DNA of 9,172 nucleotides from an uncultured Eubacterium sp. (GTDB taxonomy: Bacteria > Bacillota > Clostridia > Lachnospirales > Lachnospiraceae): contig CAMKHH010000029.1 in the NCBI GenBank assembly GCA_946412445.1, positions 1-9,172 on the forward strand. Reading direction: 5' to 3'. Shown piece after piece: positions 5,172 to 9,172 of this stretch. The notes below the pieces were generated by a model, which did not search any database, was not told the DNA's origin, and saw only the letters and a program-made list of their open reading frames with translations. A program made the position numbers and the translations under genes. Positions within the stretch are counted from its first letter, which is position 1; each line of letters opens with the position of its first letter.

Positions 5172-7841
5172 GTGGAACATATAAGGAGTAAGGATTTGAT
5201 TGCAGGATTGGAATGCGGCAGAAAATATAAACTGCAAAAACTTTCACTGAAAGACCATAATGCAAGGAATCTATGTTTTAGTGAGGCAATCAGGAGGATG
5301 TCTGCGGGAATTGCCATGGGAAAGGAAAGAGATACCATCATAGAAGAGCTGCAGATGTATATGGAGGAGGCGTATCAGGAAGACTGGTTCGCCCTCTGCT
5401 GGCAGCGTAAAAGGGTGATTGCACATGAAATTGCGCTGTTTGACCGGTTCTTAAAGAATTTCCCAATCCCATCGTTGGCAAGAATATCAGTAAATACAAT
5501 GGTATCTTTGGAGATGCCGCTGTGCCACGGTGAAATAGACGTAACTGGCATTTCAGGAACGGCAGACCTGCTGTTTGAACAGTCTGATGGAAGTATTGTT
5601 GGCGTCATTTTATGCAGGAACTTTTGTAAGCCGTATTCATATAGGGCGAGGAAGCTGCAGCATAAAGTGGAGAACAGTCTGGAAATGCTGGTTCTGATGG
5701 AAGGGCTTAGTAAAAAGTATCCCCAAAAGGAGATCAGGGTAATGATGGTAAGGCTTGCATCTTCCGCTGACAAACCGGACCGGCTTGCAAGGTTCGAGGA
5801 AAAGAAAGGTGATAATATCATTCAGATTTCAAGCGGGGAGTATATTGAGCGGCATCCGGAAGGGGTATGGGAGCATATACAGCATATTATCGGACAGGCA
5901 GAGGAGTGTTCCTGTGACGGTTGCTTTTTTGAAAATATTTGCAAACCGCCGAATATTGTTCTTTTAAAGCAGGCGGAAGAAGCACATACAAAGAAAAAGG
6001 AGATTTCTTTTTCCAAAGAACAGGAAAATGTAATAAACCATGTAAAGGGTCCCCTTCGTGTGTGCGCAGGTCCCGGCAGTGGTAAAACGGCTGTCCTGGT
6101 AGAACGGATACGAAAGCTGGCGGAGTCAGGAGTTCCGGCAGAAAAGATCCTTGCGATTACCTTTACCAAGAAAGCGGCGCAGGAAATGCAGGAGAGAGTG
6201 CAGGTGGGGCAGGGCGTCAATATTTATACACTCCATGCGCTGGCATTTGGGATTCTCACCCAGAATGAGTTCCTGACAGGTCCGGTACGTCTTGCAGGGC
6301 TTGTGGACTGTAAGAACCTGTTGATGAAAGTCCTTAACCATGCGCCCTTGATTTCCGGGGTCAGCTATGAGGGGCTTACCATGCGCTACGGTCTGATAGC
6401 AACGCTGTTGAAAGATTTTGAATTTATTAACAAGCATGGGATAGAGGCATTTTCTAACGCATATAGCAAAAAAGACGTGGAAGGAATCATAGGAGTCAAG
6501 AAGCTGTATGATGCAGCCTTTAAAGAAATGGGATACATTACCTTTGACGATCAGGTTGGTATGGCGGTAGAACTGTTGAAAAACAATCAGGGTATTTTGG
6601 AAACGGTGCAGAATCAGTATGACTATATCATGGTGGACGAAGTGCAGGATCTCGATGATGCCCAGGCGGAGTTTGTCAGGCTGCTGGTGAAGGAACCGGA
6701 AAATAATCTGATGATTTGTGGTGATGCGGATCAGTCGATATATGCCTTTCGGGGCGGAAGCAACCGATTTATGCTGGATTTCCCAGACATATTTCCTGAA
6801 ACGAAAGATATTCTGCTTTCCAGGAATTACCGCTCTTCAGAAGAAATTGTAACAATGGCGTCAGGTCTGATAGAAAAGAATCGGGAGCGGGTGCCAATGC
6901 AGCTGGCAGCGTCTTTTTCCACGGGAATACAGGCTATACACATACCCAATTTTAATGATTGCAGGTTTGGGGCGCTGATTAAGGAAATACATGGAAAAGG
7001 ATATGCGTATTCGGATATTGCAGTAATTGCCCGGACAAATAAGGAGCTGAATAACCTGTGTAAGATTGTAGATAAAGATGCAGTCCTGACCGGTGTAGCG
7101 GTGCCGCTTGAACGGCCGAAGTTCTACCTGCGTGAAGACTGCGTTTTTCAGATGCTTTTGGACTTGTTGGAGCTTGCGGTCAAGGGGATGCATCAGGATA
7201 AGGCATTGTTCCGGCTTTTAAGTATCATGGGCTGTACAGTGGAAAAGGCAGACAGGAAGCTCAGTATCTATGAGGACCATGTAAATGAGGGATTGATATA
7301 TGATTTCTATGGGGAAGAATCCAGCAGATATTTTCTGGAACCGTTGGAACCGCTGAAAAAAGCATATGGTTCTATTTATCGTGCCATGCAGGTGTTGAAA
7401 AAGCCATTAAAGCAGGCGTTGTCGGAATTGGGATTGTTTTTCTTTCCAACGGGAGTCTGCACGAAGGAGGTGCTTGAGAAGATAGAGGACATAATGTATG
7501 AGAAGAAGATTAAGCATTACAAACAGCTCTATGAGATTATGTCAGCAATGAAGGTCTTTGAAGACGACACGAGAATTTATTACAGCACGGGAGAGCGTTC
7601 CCAGGTCCGCATGTTAACTGCCCATGACGCGAAAGGAAAAGAGTTTCCTGCGGTTATTATCTATGGGGTAGACAATTTTGAATGCGGCGATGTGGAAGAG
7701 GATCGCAGGCTTTTATATGTGGCAGTAACCAGGGCGAAAAGGGTATTGTTTATTCTGGAGGACTATCCGGGGAAAAGCAATTTCCTTAAGGATATTGAGA
7801 AATATATTTCTGTAAATAGGAGAGCGCGGTATGAAAAATGA
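5172..7841 (+). CDS. UvrD/PcrA-type helicase with N-terminal iron-sulfur Cas4/AddB-like nuclease domain
   Basis: Encodes 889 residues starting at GTG 5172, five bases after AAGGAGG (5160-5166). Residues 1-260 look like a PD-(D/E)XK nuclease of the Cas4/AddB type. Cys15 plus Cys248, Cys251 and Cys257 (C-x2-C-x5-C) could hold an iron-sulfur cluster. Gly129 and Asp132 match the first active-site motif, but the expected acid-x-lysine reads L147-C148-R149, so nuclease activity is doubtful. Residues 280-870 form a complete superfamily 1A helicase: Walker A AGPGSGKT (299-306), TFTKKAAQEM (330-339), Walker B VDEVQD (488-493), GDADQSIYAFRGG (517-529), RNYRSS (551-556), TAHDAKGKEF (816-825) and RRLLYVAVTRAK (845-856). 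It should move 3' to 5' on single-stranded DNA. It overlaps the next gene by 11 bases. The likely role is DNA repair, recombination or replication of the element. Confidence 0.9.
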   Translation: MEHIRSKDLIAGLECGRKYKLQKLSLKDHNARNLCFSEAIRRMSAGIAMGKERDTIIEELQMYMEEAYQEDWFALCWQRKRVIAHEIALFDRFLKNFPIPSLARISVNTMVSLEMPLCHGEIDVTGISGTADLLFEQSDGSIVGVILCRNFCKPYSYRARKLQHKVENSLEMLVLMEGLSKKYPQKEIRVMMVRLASSADKPDRLARFEEKKGDNIIQISSGEYIERHPEGVWEHIQHIIGQAEECSCDGCFFENICKPPNIVLLKQAEEAHTKKKEISFSKEQENVINHVKGPLRVCAGPGSGKTAVLVERIRKLAESGVPAEKILAITFTKKAAQEMQERVQVGQGVNIYTLHALAFGILTQNEFLTGPVRLAGLVDCKNLLMKVLNHAPLISGVSYEGLTMRYGLIATLLKDFEFINKHGIEAFSNAYSKKDVEGIIGVKKLYDAAFKEMGYITFDDQVGMAVELLKNNQGILETVQNQYDYIMVDEVQDLDDAQAEFVRLLVKEPENNLMICGDADQSIYAFRGGSNRFMLDFPDIFPETKDILLSRNYRSSEEIVTMASGLIEKNRERVPMQLAASFSTGIQAIHIPNFNDCRFGALIKEIHGKGYAYSDIAVIARTNKELNNLCKIVDKDAVLTGVAVPLERPKFYLREDCVFQMLLDLLELAVKGMHQDKALFRLLSIMGCTVEKADRKLSIYEDHVNEGLIYDFYGEESSRYFLEPLEPLKKAYGSIYRAMQVLKKPLKQALSELGLFFFPTGVCTKEVLEKIEDIMYEKKIKHYKQLYEIMSAMKVFEDDTRIYYSTGERSQVRMLTAHDAKGKEFPAVIIYGVDNFECGDVEEDRRLLYVAVTRAKRVLFILEDYPGKSNFLKDIEKYISVNRRARYEK

Positions 7842-8724
7842 ATTGATTTTTGGAAATGAGCCTTATCTGCTCCATGCATATAGGGCAGAGGCAGTCAAGG
7901 GGATTGTGATGCCTGAATTCAATCTCATGGAAACGGAGCAGTTCACGCAGACGGAGAGAGATTTTGCAAAGCAGATGCCGTTTATGGGAAACCGCAGGGT
8001 TCTGATTGTGTCTATGGAAAAACTGGCGGCAAATGAGTTTTTGGAAAAATACCTGAAAGAGCCGGCGCCCAAGACAGATATATATATATTTGCCGGAGAG
8101 ATAGACAAAAGGCTTTCACTGTATAAGAAATTCCCTAAAGAAAGCGTAAAGCAGCTGGATAAGGATATGGGTATGCTGCAAAAATGGATTTTAGGATACA
8201 TAAAAAGGCAGAATTGCAAAATTACCAAAGGAGCATACGAGGAATTCCTTATGCGCATTAATTATGAAATGGAGGATGTAAACTTATATCATGTAAAATC
8301 AGCGCTGAACCGACTGTGTACAACACAGGATGAAATAACGACGGAACTAGTGCAGCGGCTGGTGCAGGTAAATGAACGGGAGGATGTTTTCAAGCTGATA
8401 TGCCTGATAGACAAAGGCAGGACTACAGATTTATTTCATCAGGCGGACTTGATAATCCAGAATGGCGGACAGAACGTGATAGGTACGCTTTCTCTCCTTT
8501 TAAGGAGCTATCGTATTCTGTATAAGGTTAATGTGTGCGGCTGTTCCTTACAGGAAGTAGGTGTTCATCAGAGGACATATATTCCCAAGATGACGCTGGA
8601 TCAGGCTGACGAGGGGATTGACATTATTCAAAAGGCAGTGAATGGAATAAAAAGCGGACGGTATGCCCAGGATTTTGCTTTCCGCTTGTGTTTATCGCAG
8701 TTATGTCAATTAAAAAAGCAATAA
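7831..8724 (+). CDS. DNA polymerase III delta subunit (HolA)-like protein
   Basis: Encodes 297 residues, somewhat shorter than the usual 330-340 of HolA. The start is ATG 7831, with AGGAGAG at 7818-7824, overlapping the helicase stop. The order of motifs fits the clamp-loader delta subunit. An N-terminal LIFGNEPYLL (residues 4-13) is followed by MPFMGNRRVLIV (50-61), the usual 'PFF..kRlvvv' region. Then comes a segment with PKTDIYIF and DKRLSLYKKF (about 80-102), and a helical C-terminal half in which EDVFKLICLID and a later LLLRSYRILYK match the conserved delta collar region. It should bind and open the sliding clamp within a clamp loader. It is not in the usual chromosomal holA context and is diverged, so it is probably an accessory copy carried by the element. 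No symbol is given for that reason. Confidence 0.8.
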   Translation: MKNELIFGNEPYLLHAYRAEAVKGIVMPEFNLMETEQFTQTERDFAKQMPFMGNRRVLIVSMEKLAANEFLEKYLKEPAPKTDIYIFAGEIDKRLSLYKKFPKESVKQLDKDMGMLQKWILGYIKRQNCKITKGAYEEFLMRINYEMEDVNLYHVKSALNRLCTTQDEITTELVQRLVQVNEREDVFKLICLIDKGRTTDLFHQADLIIQNGGQNVIGTLSLLLRSYRILYKVNVCGCSLQEVGVHQRTYIPKMTLDQADEGIDIIQKAVNGIKSGRYAQDFAFRLCLSQLCQLKKQ

Positions 8725-8739
8725 AATTATTTTATGATA

Positions 8740-8784
8740 AGAGTTCTGCATTTCGTACTATGAGAAGTGTAGAACTCTTTTTTT
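8740..8784 (+). terminator. strong intrinsic terminator after the HolA-like gene
   Basis: AGAGTTCTGCATTTC at 8740-8754 pairs with GAAGTGTAGAACTCT at 8764-8778 (fifteen pairs including G-U wobbles) around a nine-base loop. The tail is a T run to 8784. It lies between convergent genes. On the minus strand the tail is only weakly U-rich, so it is best as a plus-strand terminator and may help the other direction. Confidence 0.88.
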
Positions 8785-8795
8785 ATTGCAAAATA

Positions 8796-9172
8796 TCAGT
8801 CGGGTAGTGGGGTTTCGTATTCCTTGCATACTTTTTCCAATTCATGGAAGGTATTGGCTCCGAGGTTGCGGAACTGCATAATTTCTCTAAGACTGTACTT
8901 TGCCAGCCTTGATAAGTAATATACATCATAATTCGCCAGGATATGCAGTAATCTTTTGGTCATTGGAATGTCAAAAATGAAAATCTCGCCATCAGGGTGG
9001 CGCAGGCATCCGAGAGGCATTAACTCATATACTATTTTTTCAAGATCGTAAGGCAGGAGGTTCTGTTCCAAAGAAGAAAAGGAAATCGTGTCAACTGCTG
9101 AGATATCCGTAATGCCGATATTTTTTAAGAATTTCTTTGTATTTTTGGAAATTGGATTATTTTGAATTGCAA
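8796..9172 (-). CDS. protein with RNA polymerase alpha C-terminal-like helix-hairpin-helix domains, 5' end outside window
   Basis: The visible part is about 125 residues, running from the right window edge to a TGA at 8798-8796. The frame is open across the edge with no ATG or GTG. A TTG at 9071 lacks a ribosome binding site and would cut a domain, so the true start is beyond the window. The C-terminal domain (IPMTKRLLHILANYDVYYL, then SLREIMQFRNLGANTFHELE) matches the alpha C-terminal fold, where a 'rNLG.ks..El' helix-hairpin-helix binds DNA. An earlier segment (FLKNIGITDISAVDTISFSSL) looks like part of a second such domain. It is not full RNA polymerase alpha in the part seen. It may be a small DNA-binding or regulatory protein carried by the element. 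It converges on the HolA-like gene across the terminator. Confidence 0.7.
   Translation of the reverse strand, partial: AIQNNPISKNTKKFLKNIGITDISAVDTISFSSLEQNLLPYDLEKIVYELMPLGCLRHPDGEIFIFDIPMTKRLLHILANYDVYYLSRLAKYSLREIMQFRNLGANTFHELEKVCKEYETPLPD

Noticed and set aside
8079..8090. Short TA repeat
   Set aside because: It lies inside the HolA-like coding frame, which continues uninterrupted. It is too short to be meaningful.
8796..9071. TTG at 9071 as the start of the minus-strand gene
   Set aside because: No purine-rich ribosome binding site precedes it. The same frame stays open to the window end and the extra residues continue a plausible helix-hairpin-helix domain.
1..9172. Inverted match of ttgcaatt near the left edge with aattgcaa at the right edge, as possible element ends
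   Set aside because: Only about eight bases match, at arbitrary window limits, and genes run across the right edge. It is most likely chance.

Overview
The window looks like part of a mobile or plasmid-like element from a Firmicute, most likely a clostridial or Lachnospiraceae-type bacterium. The evidence is strong AAGGAGG ribosome binding sites before almost every gene, moderate to low GC, frequent TTG and GTG starts, and tight or overlapping gene junctions. The taxon is an inference from these signals and was not tested.

Left block (37-5122, + strand). Six closely packed genes form what looks like one transcription unit. The core is a prokaryotic ubiquitin-conjugation-like module related to the PRTRC (ParB-related, ThiF-related cassette) proteins. 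It has a small unknown protein (37-315), an E2-like PRTRC-B protein (336-1043), a large fusion of four ubiquitin-like PRTRC-C-type repeats to a PRTRC-A-type JAB/JAMM metalloprotease (1059-2810), and an E1-like ThiF protein (2800-3507). Two tandem, diverged paralogues of unknown family follow (3504-4295 and 4292-5122). The expected logic is that the E1 activates a ubiquitin-like C terminus, the E2 carries it, and the JAB processes or removes it. The modifier is not a separate gene here: it is built into the protease polypeptide as a tandem array.

Middle and right block (5172-8724, + strand). After a hairpin terminator or attenuator (5129-5157) come two overlapping genes. The first encodes a UvrD-type helicase with an N-terminal iron-sulfur Cas4/AddB-like nuclease domain whose catalytic acid and lysine look lost. 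The second encodes a divergent homologue of the DNA polymerase III delta (clamp-loader) subunit. Together they suggest DNA replication or repair functions carried by the element.

Right edge (8796-9172, - strand). A convergent gene, cut by the window end, encodes a protein with one clear and one probable helix-hairpin-helix domain like the C-terminal domain of RNA polymerase alpha. A strong terminator (8740-8784) lies between the convergent genes. No gene-free stretch exceeds 300 bases, and I see no tRNA, rRNA, CRISPR or insertion sequence. The most interesting content is the E1/E2/poly-ubiquitin-like-JAB module with its two unknown partners.
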